Source of the DNA: Arion vulgaris
Taxonomy: Eukaryota; Mollusca; Gastropoda; Stylommatophora; Arionidae
Reading direction: 5' to 3'
Length of the DNA: 64,000 nucleotides
Assembly: GCA_020796225.1 (NCBI GenBank)
Contig: CM036768.1
Span: 42,544,789 to 42,608,788 of the forward strand
The number at the start of each line of letters is the position of its first letter. Position 1 is the stretch's first letter. The notes under the pieces were generated by a model, which saw nothing but the letters and a program-made list of their open reading frames with translations, was not told where the DNA came from and did no database searches. This document shows, one piece after another, positions 10,290-23,400 of the stretch. A program made the position numbers and the translations under genes.

Positions 10290-11020
10290 GTTTCAATTTT
10301 CGCATACATATAAAATCAATATTGGTTCAAATGTTGTCTGAAAAGATGTAAATATTTTATTTAGTCTGATCTTATCATTAATATGTAAGCATATAAATTC
10401 ATCGGAGAGACAGTTTCTTTGTCTGTTTGTTAGATTATTGTTTGATTGAACTTTGTGAAATGTTAATACATCTCTGGTAAACATTAATCAGGAGGTACTG
10501 AAACGAGAATATCAAATGATCGATGAATTTCCTGATAATCTTTACAAATGATTGTTTCTTGCTTGAATAATAATATCTCTTTTTTCAAATTCCTGACCAA
10601 CAATTAGAACTACATTTACGTTTACAGTTGGAGTATTAAAACGTCCTGTATGTTCTTTATTTGGTTTTTCTGTCAGCGTTGATGATGATTTTGAAATTGT
10701 CATCATTCTGTTTCTCCATGATCACCTTGAAACTTCTAAAGTAATGTTTGTGTAGATGCACCATATTTTGTATCTCATCAACAATATCGTGTCTTATGTT
10801 TGGATAATATTCGCATCGTTGGTATCTTTGTGCTTCCATGGCAGCAGTGAAATATACTTGCAGAAACTTTGACTGATTATCGTCAGATGGAAGCAACGAT
10901 CCGGTCAAATGATAACATTATCCTTGAACTTTAAATATTGCATGAAATTCAACTTATTTACAATATTGGTTCCAAATGAAGTCATTTGAAATGCATTATT
11001 CTATGTTCGGGTGTCTTGTA
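10290..11020 (-). pseudogene. Helitron replicase N-terminal domain relic
   Basis: Minus-strand pieces from about 11020 down read FQMTSFG, TNIVNKLNFMQYLKFKDN, then GSLLPSDDNQSKFLQVYF (10908-10855), RCEYYPNIRHDIVDEIQNMV and FKIIINADR (10680). After a frameshift an ARNN-type motif survives as DIIIQ-like text near 10570. The same order occurs intact in the Helitron at 28.6-29.7 kb (QMTSFGATNIV, GSLLPLPDTDYKFLQMYF). The HUH nuclease and helicase are absent. Decay is heavier than in the 25.5-30.6 kb element. Confidence 0.75.
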
Positions 11021-11024
11021 TAAA

Positions 11025-11895
11025 ATCGTTACTACGGCTGTCTGTTCCACTTAAAAGTTCCATATAAAAGCTGAAGCAAGAAAGCTTCCTACTGTTGAAA
11101 AGAAATACAGTCGTCAGTACTATTATTGCAAATACAATTTATGTAGCTATCACAATTTGCTACAATGTGTCTAACAATTTCATTTGCAAACATAAATAGA
11201 AAATTGTACAGTCCAAAAGTGTGAGGCTGAGAATATTCAAGAGACAGACCTTGCCCCTTATTACCCGCATAACATCAAAATTGACTGTTTTTCCATTAAT
11301 AACAATATTTTTCTCCATGTTACACTGATTAAACAAAATAAAACATTTGAAGAGAGTATTGAATAGCCTAAGCTAAGAGAAGTTGTCAAATGGGAAAGCG
11401 TCAATACCAACAATTCACAAATGCAATAATTCAACTGATAATAAATGTATCGAATAGTGATCAGATGGGTTTAAATACCAATAAGTAACGACTGCATTAC
11501 TACAGATCAAATTTACATTTGAAATTTGACAATAATAACATCATGGCGTAACTGTAGTAACACTTCCAACTTTTATAAGCCCGATAAATCTAAATGTAGG
11601 CCATTTGGTTTAATTTGCGCTTACTTGATAATGTTTTGTGTAACAAAATAGCAAGTTTTATAGTTTTTACATTATCTGCACTACGGATAAGCTAAATATT
11701 ATGGTTGTATATTATTCGCACTACTGATGATACCCGTTTGCCAAATTTCAATTACATGGCATATCTGCATTCAGTTTTTGTGAAATTCTGACATTTTGCA
11801 TACAAATAAACGATGTACCTAGTTTTTATGATTAGTGTAAACATGTGACAGAGTGTGCATACATATTTACAGCGATTACAATGGTTGTATCGTCT
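11025..11895. other. AT-rich spacer
   Basis: No coding, RNA or tandem-repeat signal seen. Confidence 0.35.
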
Positions 11896-13630
11896 TACTG
11901 GCGGTCGAACCAGGTGAGAGTAGCCGATGGGTCTAACACCATCGGTAAGGTAGGCAATGCCTACCTAGGCATGCAAAACTGTGTCCGGCTGACTTTGCGG
12001 ATGAGGCCACTAGCTGTCCCTACGGTTAGAAATGCGGACCCCAAAATAGCGGTGTGAACCGCGTAGAGCACGGCAAGACACGCAGGTAGTCATCACGCAT
12101 CTTGTACTATCACCAGTCGTCTTGACTTGTCTTGCTCCTGGATACAGATAGTCCTGTACGATCGAGTTAGGTTAACAAATAGCGCATCATTTTTTCTAAC
12201 TTAACTGCAAATACAACACAAGCTACAGTTTCAGACAACTAGACGCAACTACAAAACTCGTGAGATGAGAACTGGCACGCTATGATATCCCTGACGAGGT
12301 TAGCTGTCAGAGGTGGGCGGTGATTACACCTCTTTGGAGGGGCGAGATAAAGCAGAGCGTTGGGAATCTGGTGTAGAGTTTGCTGTAAAATCCCATCGTA
12401 TGCGTGGCCTCATCAGATTCCCAAAAGGTCTCAGTGACCAAGTAGTGACTTTACAGATTTCACTAGAAGAAAAAAAGAGCGCCACTTTACTCAGCGTCTA
12501 CGCCCCAACAATAGCCAATCCAAGCGAAAGCAATGATGCTTTCTACGAAGACCTTGACTCAGTCATCTCAGCGGTCCCAATGTCCGAGAAGCTCATCAGA
12601 TGCTCATCCCTCATAGACACCGTGTACATATCTACCTCCGACCTCATAGGACACGGTGTACACTAGAGTCAGACTGGTTTGATGAAAATTACGAAGAAAT
12701 AAAGTCTATTCTCCTTGCGAAACATGGCATTAGGAGCCCATCAAAATGACCCATCATCGTCAGAAAGAAAACAGCATTCACAGATGCTAGGAGAAGGGTT
12801 CAAGAGAGAATTAGGAAAATGCAAGACGCCTGGCTAAGCAAAACATTTGATGAAATCCAGATGTATGCAGACATACAAGATTCTAAACGCTTCTATGATG
12901 CCCTGAGAACTGTTCATGGCCCTCAACGCTCTCACCCCACCCTTATACTGGATGCAGGTGGAGCAAGGCTGCTAACTGACAAGCCTCAGATACTAAACCG
13001 CTAGGCAGAACACTTCCCTTCTCTCCTCAATCATCCATCTACCATATGTGATGACATAGAACGCATGCCCCTGGTCCCAATCAATGTCAAGCTAGATGCT
13101 CCAACCTACATTAGAAAATGTCAAGAAGGCAGCAAGTTAGATGTCCAGGGGAAAACAGTGAAAAGAAGGAGCACACATGAAGTTGACAGATCTCTTTACG
13201 TTCATTGGACGTATACCACAGGAAGTAAAGGATGACAATATTGACCCCCTGTACAAGCGCAAATGAAACCGCCAGGTCTGCGATAATCACAGGGGATCTC
13301 CTCCTGTCATTTGATGGCAAGATACTGGCCAGAGTCCTCCTCAATCGCTTAATCGATCACCTGGAACAGGACTTACTCCCTGAATCCCAATGTGCCTTTA
13401 GAGCGGATCGGGGAACAGCAGACATGGTATTTGCTGTTCGCTAACTACAGGAGAAATGCCAAGAGCAGCACTGTATTTTCTTCATGGTCTTTGTCGATCT
13501 AACGACGGCTTTCGATACAGTCAACAAAGAGGGTCTATGGAAGATCATGGACAAATTTGGATGCCCAGGGAAATTCATTAAGATCGTTCAACAGTTACAG
13601 GTTAGACGAAACTCCCAAGTCGCATAGGAG
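11896..13630 (+). pseudogene. LINE with endonuclease, linker and RT start
   Basis: A GC-richer 5' region (11896-12230) contains a near-palindrome GGTAAGGTAGGCAATGCC. The endonuclease follows at 12300-12600 with EVGGDYTSLEGRDKAERWES, GVEFAVKSH, LISLEEKKSATLLSVYAPT-like text and FYEDLDSVISAVPMSEKLI. About 300 bp around the catalytic GDFNAR region is missing after KLI. Then come the EN-RT linker (WFDENYEEIKSILLAKHGIR and RKMQDAWLSKTFDEIQMYAD, 12670-12870), KRFYDALRTVHGPQ, and RT pieces GKILARVLLNRLIDHLEQDL, LPESQCAFRADRGTADMVFA and VFVDLTTAFDTVN-like text to about 13600. It is 3' truncated before the YADD motif. Confidence 0.85.
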
Positions 13631-13639
13631 AACCAAGAA

Positions 13640-13740
13640 ATAAATGCAGAAAAAATAGAAGTGGAAAAAGAAGAGAAACAATAAAAACAATTAAGTAAAT
13701 ATATGACATAAACATTTAACATATACACTTATAAAAAATG
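13640..13740. other. A-rich spacer
   Basis: Joins the truncated LINE to the Penelope relic; no feature seen. Confidence 0.3.
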
Positions 13741-13744
13741 GAGC

Positions 13745-14100
13745 ATGAGAAGAGAAAGTACTAAGACGTATAGCAATGTAGAGCGTTGAGTCTATGAGGT
13801 CGCAAGGTGCCATATAACGAAATAAAACGATTCGTCAGATCACATCGACTACGATCATCAGAGAAACATGATCAGATGACCGTGACCTGGAAGTCGCGAG
13901 CTTCCAAATGGTCAGTTCCATTGAAGTGAGTTTCTACAGGGGTCACAGAACATTGACTTATATAGCGCAAGTGTTGACCGAAACGGTCACTGAGAATTGT
14001 GCCTGTTTCGCCGATATATATCTTAGCACACCGCTTGCACGTGATAGCGTAGATTATATTTCGGGACTCGCATGTGAAAACATCTTCAAAACAAATAGTG
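13745..14100 (-). pseudogene. Penelope-like element, GIY-YIG endonuclease relic
   Basis: On the minus strand the frame gives NIIYAITCKRCAKIYIGETG followed by DRFGQHLRYI, then a DFQVTVI block and a tail containing LYGTLRPHRLNAL. The I-Y...YIGETG layout is the GIY-YIG nuclease that ends Penelope polyproteins; a conserved Arg lies in 'SDRFGQH'. One stop interrupts the tail. The reverse transcriptase that should precede it is missing: terminal-repeat sequence starts immediately 5' on the coding strand. Adjacent inverted repeats fit the complex terminal structure known for Penelope elements. Confidence 0.8.
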
Positions 14101-14250
14101 AAACACGTACAAACAAAGTACTATAGTTTTACAAAATACAGAAACAGTGACGATAAACAGCAACGTTTCGACCAACAAGGCCTTTATCAAGCAAACGAAC
14201 AAACAGGAGTGACAAATTAAAATGAAACACAAATGGACGACCAAATACAA
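14090..14250 (+). repeat. Penelope terminal repeat, copy 1
   Basis: Runs from ATAGTGAAACACGTACAAAC through CAACGTTTCGACCAACAAGG to CATTTGTG-type sequence. Its reverse complement lies at 14470-14620. Confidence 0.8.
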
Positions 14251-14365
14251 ACGTATCTAAGGAAAATCTGGAAATGCACATACACAACAAATATAACTAT
14301 TAAATCTTACCTACTACGTCACAACGAATAGTTGTGAAAATATCAACTATGCAAATATGACGACG

Positions 14366-14665
14366 AATATCGAAATAGGGGAAGACTGCAGTAAAACTTG
14401 GTAAATAGTGAAACACGTACAAACAAAGTACTATAGTTTTACAAAATACAGAAACAGTGACGATGTATTTGGTCGTCCATTTGTGTTTCATTTTAATTTG
14501 TCACTCCTGTTTGTTCGTTTGCTTGATAAAGGCCTTGTTGGTCGAAACGTTGCTGTTTATCGTCACTGTTTCTGTATTTTGTAAAACTATAGTACTTGTT
14601 TGTACGTGTTTCACTATTTACCACGTTTTACTGCAGTCTTCCCACTATTTCAATAACAAACGTTC
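14366..14665. repeat. Penelope terminal repeats forming an inverted pair
   Basis: 14370-14463 (GGGGAAGACTGCAGTAAAAC ... ACAGTGACGA) is nearly the reverse complement of 14565-14660. The central part, 14470-14620, is the reverse complement of 14090-14250 and carries GCTTGATAAAGGCCTTGTTG. The result is a large imperfect hairpin of repeated PLTR-like pieces. Confidence 0.8.
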
Positions 14666-14765
14666 TTTTTCTTCTCTTCCACCATTTACTTCTTTATAGA
14701 AGTGTTGGGAGTGAAACGTAGTGATCTTGTGTGTGCTTGTTTTAAGGCACTTTGTAAGCTGATAT

Positions 14766-17700
14766 TTATGTTCGTAGGGCTGTTCTTTTCTTTCTTTCTT
14801 TTCTTTTGTCCTTCTCTGCTTTTTTGCCGCTAGGTGTAGCAGGTTTAACTGATGATCGGTTCCGAGATAATGCACGCTCGGTCGCTTGAAATGGTGTGGT
14901 ATTGTGGAGTTTTAAGATGTCTGTAACTCCATCAACCCAGCTTTTTCTTGGTCTGCCCTTTCCTCTTGATGATTCCATTTTCAGGTTGTCCGCTCTTGCA
15001 ACTGGTGTATTCGGGTTCATTCTGACCAAGTGGCCAAACCATTTGAGTCTCTGTTTTTCAATAAATCTAATAGCAGGTGTTGTTCCGACTGTTCTTCTAA
15101 TTTCCTCATTTCTTATATTGTCTCTTCTTGTTTTATTTGCTGCTTTCCTCAGGCATCTCATTTCGCATTTGGTAATTTTCCTTTCTTGTTCTTTTGTAAG
15201 TGCCCATGTTTGGCTCTGGTAGCACAGTGTTGGTATAAAGATTGAATTTATAATCTGTCTTTTAGTCACTACTGGAATAGCTGGGTGTTTCAAAATTGGG
15301 GTAAGCTGGTATTTAATGTTGTTGGCTTCTGGATTCTAGTTTCGATCTCTCTGTCCAGTCTACTATCAGATGTGAAGATACTTCCAAGGTATTTGAATTC
15401 TCTCACCTGCTTTAGCGTTTGGTCATTTATTTGTATGTTGATATCTGTATGTTCTCTGCTTATAGTCATGACTTCTGTCTTTTGAATATTGATCTTCATG
15501 TTCTGATGTTATTGGGCAGATTTCCGGGGGTCTGAAGGGTCATGAATGCACTCGTGCCTTACTCAGTCTGTTTTTAATGTCAGATCCAGCGCTCCTTCAA
15601 TGCTAATAACACTTCCAAGGTATGTGAAAGCGGTTGTATCTCGGAGGTTTTACCTTCTAGTTTGACTGGTGCTGGGCTTATATGTTTCAGAGTCATTACT
15701 TCAGTTTTCTTCTGATTTATTTTCAGCCCAACCATCTCACTATATTGGTTAAGGCGGCAGTTCTTTTCCTGGATATCTCTATGTGTATGAGATAGGAGTG
15801 CGATGTCATCTGCAAAATCTAGGTCTTCCAGAGGGGATGTGAGCGTCCATCTAATACCTCTTCCCTTATCTTCCGTTGTTTTACGCATCACCCAATCTAT
15901 GACAGTGTTGAATAATGGGGCTGACATAACACTTTCCTTGTCGCACGCCTGTTTTTACTTCCAACTTTAGTTCTGAAGTTTCAACACTGCATGCAAATTT
16001 GTTGTAGCAGCGTTTTATATTTATAAAACACAGTGGATTCACACCATCTTAAGATACGCCATAGACTTTCGCGGTGTATGCTATCAAAAGCTTTTCAAAA
16101 TCTACAAAGTTGATATAGAGTTTGCTTTGCCATTCTGTGACTGCTCTATGATATTTCTAAGAGCAAATATTTGGCCTATACAGCTCCGTCCTCTGCAAAA
16201 TCCTGCTTGTTCCTTTCTCAGTTTCTTATCCACAGCATCAGTAATACGTTGTACGATGATTTTGCTTAAGATTTTACTTGGGACAGAAAGCAGTGTTATT
16301 CCACGCCAATTATTACAATCGGCAAGGGAGCCCTTTTGGGAGATCTTGATGATGACCCTCTGTTCCATGCATCAGGTATTATTTGGGTATTCCATATAGT
16401 AGTAAACAAGGGTTGCAATATATTAGCTGCAAGTTCTGGGTCTATTTTGAATAGTTCTGCGTTTAAGTTATCATTCCCTGGTGCCTTGTTATTCTTAAGA
16501 GATCTAATTGCTGTAATGATCTCACCCCTGGCTGGGTGTTTCAATGCCAATTTCTAATTCCTCTGTTGGTTCTGGTATGTCTGCTACTACCGTTTGCGGT
16601 GGTCTATTTAGCAATTCTTTAAAATGCTCTGTCCATCGTATTTCTTGTTTCTTTTCCGTTGTCAATAGTATTCCATTCTTATCCTTTATGAGAGTATTTG
16701 ATCTCCTGTAATGTTTCCAGCTTATTAGCTTTGTAATTTTGTACACTGTTCCCTGATCACATTTTTTTGCTGCTTCTTCTGCCTGCACTGCCAGGTCTTC
16801 AACATACATTCTTTTGTCAGCTCTCACAGCCCGTTTGATTTCTTTACTTGCGCTTTGTACTGTTCTTGGTATCTTGCTTTCAGTCTTTCGGACTTTGCTT
16901 CTACAATTTCTTTTTAATATTCTTCAGTCTATTATTTTCCATGTTGTTGGTGTTATCCATTCTTTTCTTTTATTTGTGCGGTACCCTAGACATGTTTCAC
17001 TGCTCTTGCTATATATAGATGCTATGTTGTCCCATGTTCTATCTATGTTGTCAGTTTCATCCGTAGTTTCATTACTTTCTAGGGCTTGGAATCTGTTCTT
17101 TATCTGCATTATAAACGTATCCCTTACTTCCGTGTCTTTTAGTCTATCCACATCGAACCTCTTTTGGAAGTTTTTCTGTTGTCCTGTTTTCTTAGTTTAA
17201 GTTTGACATAAGCTGTGACTAGGTGGTGGTCGCTAATAACATCTGCACCTCTCTTGACTACAACATCTAGCAGCGAGCGTCTCCACGGTCCATTGATCAT
17301 TATATGGTCTATTTGGTTTTTATCTCTGCCATTAGGGAATACCATGTTAATTTGTGGATATCTAAATGTTGAAATAGGTTTCCTCCTATAACGAGATTGT
17401 TCATGCTGCAGAAGTTTACTAAACGTTCCCATTTTCGTTCATCATACCACATCCATATTTTCCATAGCTCATAACTATCGTGTTGTCTTGTCCGACCTTC
17501 GCATTTAGATCTCCCATAACAATGATAACATCATGGGATGGTGACTTGTCTAATTCTGCTTGTAGGTTTTCGTAGTAAGAGTCTTTCTTTGTATCTTCGC
17601 TATCATTAGTTGGCGCATAGCATTGCAGGATTGTGATGTTTGTATGCTTCCCTTTAGTCTGATCTTAATCAAGCGGCTGCTGATAGGTTTCCATTCCAAC

Positions 17701-18018
17701 AGACACTTTTCCACGCCTTTTCTTAGGATTACTGCTACTCCTTCATGGTGTAGGTCATCGTCTCGTCCAGAAAAAAAACACTGTTTCACCTGTTGCAGTG
17801 GTACTTCTTCCATTTCCTGTCCATTTGCTCTCGCTAACCCCTAGGGTATGTAGATTATATCTTCTCATTTCTGCTGTTATTTGTGACAGTTTTCCGGTTT
17901 CGTACATTGTTCTTACATTCCAGCATCCAATTCTGGTCTTGGTTTTGGCATTCAGGACTTCCGTCCTCATGAAAGTAGCTTCCTTTCGGCTTTCACCACT
18001 TCCAGTCATGTGAGTCAA
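14766..18018 (-). pseudogene. Near full-length LINE (EN + RT + C-terminal domain), frameshifted
   Basis: The most complete retrotransposon here. Reading down from 18018: endonuclease start RIGCWNVRTMYETGKLSQIT and LGVSESKWTGNGRSTTATGE; then HHEGVAVILRKGVEKCLLEW; and an endonuclease end with RDKNQIDHIMING and VISDHHLVTAYVKLKL (17432-17139), which includes the SDH catalytic motif. The linker is at 17151-16522. RT follows with AIRSLKNNKAPGNDNLNAEL, NNWRGITLLSVPSKILSKII and EQAGFCRGRSCIGQIFALRN; then the catalytic LDFADDIALLSHTHRDIQ (15927-15580) and a tail with CYQSQTWALTKEQERKITKC and LKWFGHLVRMNPNTPVARA. At least six frame breaks occur and the palm entry (about 16100-15930) is damaged. Stops are few, so this is a relatively young copy. 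The relics at 32.8-33.4 and 62.0-62.3 kb belong to the same family. Confidence 0.92.
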
Positions 18019-18069
18019 TGACTCTGGTAGCCTTCATGCCCGTGAATAGGTTGTATGTTTGTTGTTGTT

Positions 18070-18300
18070 TCCGTAACTTTAATTTTTTTTAAAAGGATGG
18101 GATCGTTAGTCCCAGCCCAACCCCCAACCTGGAGGACCAGGAGACCATGCTTCGTCTGTCCCCTCTTCAGTGACCTTTCCGGCTGGGTAACCCTTCCGGG
18201 AACATAAGTTCCCGCCGTCCTAGCTCACTGTATCATTGAGGCACGCAAGCCTCCCCACCACTACAAGGTAATGGCCTCATGGGGAGGAAGTTGGGACTGG
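18070..18300 (-). other. 5' region of the LINE
   Basis: GC-rich relative to its surroundings, with CCTGGAGGACCAGGAGACCA and GGCCTCATGGGGAGGAAG. Its place just upstream of the endonuclease start marks it as the LINE 5' untranslated region. Confidence 0.6.
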
Positions 18301-18412
18301 TAAACAAATTTATTTACTACTAACTTGGTCAAGGACGCCAAGTACAATAAGGGGTTTTCTTTTTTCTCTGTTGACCCCTGTCCATACCCATAGTTAGCAT
18401 AACAGGAAACTT
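18284..18412. repeat. Dispersed repeat B, copy 1 (about 125 bp)
   Basis: AGTTGGGACTGGTAAACAAA ... TTGACCCCTGTCC ... TTAGCATAACAG matches 63677-63803. In both places it directly abuts a broken SINE. Confidence 0.8.
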
Positions 18413-18466
18413 TTTCACACTGAGTCGAAGAGCTGAAAGCTCAAGTGCTTCTGGATAAAAAAAAAA
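18413..18466 (+). mobile_element. SINE-1, 3' fragment
   Basis: Holds only the tail GAGTCGAAGAGCTGAAAGCT followed by CAAGTGCTTCTGGAT and an A run. The full copy at the matching place in the duplication is 56498-56704. Here the 5' part has been replaced by repeat B. Confidence 0.8.
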
Positions 18467-19139
18467 ATCATCACAAGACAGCGCGCCATTGCGCAATATC
18501 GCTTTCCACTCAATTCTGTCATCAGCTATAGTTCGTTCCAAAAATCGTCATCATCTTTACCGACCGATATAAAATCATCCACTTGACATAAATTATTGAT
18601 GTTTACATTTATATATAGATATTATTATATGTTACTACTAAAATAAATGCGTTGCTGATTTAGTATACTTGTCGACGTTTCACAAACGATTGTTAAGTTT
18701 GTCTAAAACTAAGCATTTCCGTGTTCCACATGAAATTCAATGCAAGTCAAAATCGGGAATCCCGTGGAATCAATCAGTTCACAATGTATCCTAATGACTG
18801 TCATTGGCGTATGTACACAACACTTATTTTTATTTATAGACGTGGAAAGTTATAATTGTTCACAATGTCACCTTTCCTTTTATAATTTGCAATAGGGATA
18901 CGCCTTTGCAATTATTCGCAACCATTTATGTGTATTACTGTAAATTCAAAACTATAGTTATCATTTTGTTTTTCTTATCAAAGTTATATAACAACAAACG
19001 TTTTTGCCAAACTTAGCTACCTAGCAATTAGTTAAACATGAATTCGTAAGGTCGTGAGGTATTTAAGACTGCATGCAAAATTACTTTATTCATCAGATAG
19101 ATGTCGTACAAATTAAACCTTAGTGTCATCACGAATTTT

Positions 19140-19710
19140 GGTACGAACTATAGTCTTCAATGTCTGGCGCCTATAAAAAGTTTTTCATTGGAGGGTTTGC
19201 AGCCATTTTATCCCTGCAAGTGATCTGCCCGGTGCCTCTTTCCTACGAATACATTTGTTGTGGTATGTGACAAGTTTCCATTCTTCTCACATGTCTCAAC
19301 CATCTTAGTCCTCCTCTGCTGAGCATGTCCATTATGAGAGGCAGGTTTGCCTGTTACAGTACATCAGAGTTGGTTATCTTGTCGTACCAACTGATGTTCA
19401 TAATCTTACCGATACATCAAAGGTGAAAGATGTTAAGTCTCATCTCATGTTTTGAGTAGGCTGTCCATGTCTCTGAGCCATATAGTAAAGAACTAAGTGC
19501 AGTGGCTCGATATATTTGAATATTCGTCTACATTGTTAGTTGTGTGTTGTCCCACGCTCGATGTGATAGTTTGCCGAATGTAGTAGCCCACTACTATATG
19601 AACGTTGATTTATTCATCAAGAGAAATGCTGGCAGTGACCATGGACTAAATGATAGCAACATTTTTAACTGGTGTTAGAAGGTTACCATTTACAGTGATA
19701 TTTGTTGTTA
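19140..19710 (-). pseudogene. LINE RT C-terminal relic (duplication copy 1)
   Basis: Minus-strand pieces: ITVNGNLLTPVKN near 19700, YGSETWTAYSKHEMRLNIFH near 19480, KIMNISWYDKITNSDVL, and HVRRMETCH near 19290, all the 'ETWT ... LR.i..i.W.D.i.n..vL ... GHV.RM' tail of an RTE-like LINE. A paralogue lies at 57340-57975. Confidence 0.75.
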
Positions 19711-19920
19711 TACCTCCCTGACATAAAACAACTAATAACAATATAAAGATATAGACATACATATGTGCTTGCCCGTGTATGCATGGATGTGCATGTGTGT
19801 CCGTTTATTTATGTATGTGCAGATAATATTTGCAGATGTATGTACGTGCTTGTTAGCTTATAAATATGCATATATCACATTTGTCACTCATCGTTTTTCC
19901 TTTTTTTATTTGACTTTTAG

Positions 19921-20014
19921 ATCACGGTCGAAAAGGGCAATTTATAAAGAATGTTCTCGCTGTAAAAGAGGAGACTTTGTTCAAAAACATGAGACTTCTG
20001 AGAGAACCTTATGA
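19921..20014 (+). CDS. M13 metallopeptidase exon E1a (copy 1)
   Basis: 94-nt internal exon between TTTTAG and GTATGT. Read with 2 leading and 2 trailing bases it gives 30 residues, including QFIKNVLAVKEE, LFKNMRLLREPY. The pattern F..N.......L..LR.P matches the segment just before the 'W.....NA.Y' motif in neprilysin-family peptidases. Compared with E1b it has several substitutions, two compensating single-base shifts near the start (GRKGQF against RQNDNF) and three extra bases. It stays open, but the donor GTATGT is weaker than the GTAAGT of E1b. Upstream exons were not found. It joins E2a in a phase that hits a stop, so the copy-1 gene may be dead or E2a misread. Confidence 0.65.
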
Positions 20015-20429
20015 GTATGTCTGTTATTATGTTTTTTTTTTCTCGAAATTAGTTGAATTCAATCAATCGTCAGCATTAATGGCTGACTGCATTGGTTATC
20101 ACTGGTAGCAAGTTATGTGACATTCCCTTAACCTTTGCCATAATATTGTATGATGACATCCGGATGTTTTCTTCCAATTTGTACCTCTGTTTTTCCTTTG
20201 ATCTCCTGGTTCTCACACTGTCTTTTACGAATGTTTTCTTTAAGAGTTTTATATTTCTTAACCCTTTTGAAACCTGGCTACCTGTACTCTAAAAACCCCT
20301 TCCCTTGAGCTCCTGAAAAACCGCATATACCAGAGTGATATTCAAAACACGATAATTTATCTCAATTAAGTGTTCTATAATTTGTTATTGCCTTATCCCA
20401 TCATCTTCGTTATCCCCTTTTTCAGAATA
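20015..20429. other. M13 intron segment
   Basis: Intron sequence well conserved with 58263-58671. No further coding signal is supported; the 66-residue open frame here is not convincing. Confidence 0.5.
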
Positions 20430-23400
20430 CTAAATTGTTTAAAATTTACTTGATATATTATGTGGGTCACGTCCACGAATAATACTAAATTATTTAACAT
20501 TTACTTGATATATTATGTGGGCCACGTCCACGAATAATACTAAATTGTTTAAAATTTACTTGATATATTATGTGGGTCACGTCCACGAATAATACTAAAT
20601 TATTTAACATTTACTTGATATATTATGTGGGCCACGTCCACGAATAATACTAAATTATTTAACATTTACTTGATATATTATGTGGGCCACGTCCACGAAT
20701 AATACTAAATTATTTAACATTTACTTGATATATTATGTGGGTCACGTCCACGAATAATACTAAATTGTTTAACATTTACTTGATATATTATGTGGGTCAC
20801 GTCCACGAATAATACTAAATTGTTTAACATTTACTTGATATATTATGTGGGCCACGTCCACGAATAATACTAAATTATTTAACATTTACTTGATATATTA
20901 TGTGGGTCACGTCCACGAATAATACTAAATTGTTTAACATTTACTTGATATATTATGTGGACCACGTCCACGAATAATACTAAATTGTTTAACATTTACT
21001 TGATATATTATGTGAGCCACGTCCATGAATAATACTAAATTGTTTAACATTTACTTGATATATTATGTGGGCCACGTCCACGAATAATACTAAATTGTTT
21101 AATATTTACTTGATATATTATGTGGGCAACGTCCACGAATAATACTAAATTATTTAAAATTTACTTGATATATTATGTGGGTCACGTCCACGAATTATAC
21201 TAAATTGTTTAACATTTACTTGATATATTATGTGGGCAACGTCCACGAATAATACTAAATTGTTTAACATTTACTTGATATATTATGTGCGCCACGTCCA
21301 CGAATAATACTAAATTGTTTAACATTTACTTGATATATTATGTGGGCCACGTCCACGAATAATACTAAATTGTTTAACATTTACTTGATATATTATGTGG
21401 CCACGTCCACGAATAATACTAAATTGTTTAACATTTACTTGATATATTATGTGGGCCACGTCCACGAATAATACTAAATTGTTTAACATTTACTTGATAT
21501 ATTATGTGGGCCACGTCCACGAATAATACTAAATTGTTTAACATTTACTTGATATATTATGTGCGTCACGACCACGAATAATACTAAATTGTTTAACATT
21601 TACTTGATATATTATGTGGGCCACGTCCACGAATAATACTAAATTGTTGAACATTTACTTGATATATTATGTGGGTCACGTCCACGAATAATACTAAATT
21701 GTTTAACATTTACTTGATATATTATGTGGCCACGTCCACGAATAATACTAAATTGTTTAACATTTACTTGATATATTATGTGGGTCACGTCCACGAATAA
21801 TACTAAATTATTTAACATTTACTTGATATATTATGTGGGCCACGTCCACGAATAATACTAAATTATTTAACATTTACTTGATATATTATGTGGGCCACGT
21901 CCACAAATAATACTCAATTGTTTAACATTTACTTGATATATTATGGGCCACGTCACGAATAATACTAAATTGTTTAACATTTACTTGATATATTATGTGG
22001 GTCACGTCCACGAATAATACTAAATTATTTAACATTTACTTGATATATTATGTGGGTCACGTCCACGAATAATACTAAATTATTTAACATTTACTTGATA
22101 TATTATGTGGTCAGTCCACGAATAATACTAAATTGTTTAACATTTACTTGATATATTATGTGGGCCACGTCCACAAATAATACTCAATTGTTTAACATTT
22201 ACTTGATATATTATGTGGGTCACGTCCACGAATAATACTAAATTGTTTAACATTTACTTGATATATTATGTGCGCCACGTCCACAAATAATACTAAATTG
22301 TTTAACATTTACTTGATATATTATGTGCGCCAAGTCCACGAATTATACTAAATTGTTTAACATTTACTTGATATATTATGTGGGCCACGTCCACGAATAA
22401 TACTAAATTATATAACATTTACTTGATATATTATGTGGGCCACGTCCACGAATAATACTAAATTGTTTAACATTTACTTGATATATTATGTGGGCCACGT
22501 CCACGAATAATACTAAATTGTTTAACATTTACTTGATATATTATGTGCGCCACGACCATGAATAATATTAAATTGTTTAACATTTACCTGATATATTATG
22601 TGCGCCACGTCCACGAATAATACTAAATTGTTTAACATTTACTTGATATATTATGTGAGCCACGACCACGAATAATACTAAATTGTTTAAAATTTACTTG
22701 ATATATTATGTGGGCCACGTCCACGAATAATACTAAATTGTTTAACATTTACTTGATATATTATGTGGGCCACGTCCACGAATAATACTAAATTGTTTAA
22801 CATTTACTTGATATATTATGTGGGTCACGTCCACGAATAATACTAAATTGTTTAACATTTACTTGATATATTATGTGCGCCACGTCCACGAATAATACTA
22901 AATTGTTTAACATTTACTTGATATATTATGTGGGTCACGACCACGAATAATACTAAATTGTTTAACATTTACTTGATATATTATGTGGGCCACGTCCACG
23001 AATAATACTAAATTGTTTAACATTTACTTGATATATTACGTGCGCCACGTCCACGAATAATACTAAATTGTTTAATATTTACTTGATATATTATGTGCGC
23101 CACGACCATGAATAATACTAAATTGTTTAACATTTACCTGATATATTATGTGGGTCACGTCCACGAATAATACTAAATTGTTTAACATTTACCTGATATA
23201 TTATGTGGGTCACGTCCACGAATAATACTAAATTGTTTAACATTTACTTGATATATTACGTGCGCCACGTCCACGAATAATACTAAATTGTTTAAAATTT
23301 ACTTGATATATTATGTGGGCCACGTCCACAAATAATACTAAATTGTTTAATATTTACTTGATATATTATGTGGGTCACGTCCACGAATAATACTAAATTG

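Noticed and set aside
14896..17844. Plus-strand hydrophobic open frames of 66-128 residues
   Set aside because: Antisense shadows of the near full-length LINE on the minus strand.
20092..20292. 66-residue frame, also seen in copy 2 at 58344-58544
   Set aside because: It lies in an intron, and its conservation matches that of the surrounding non-coding DNA. It may instead be antisense to an old LINE piece.
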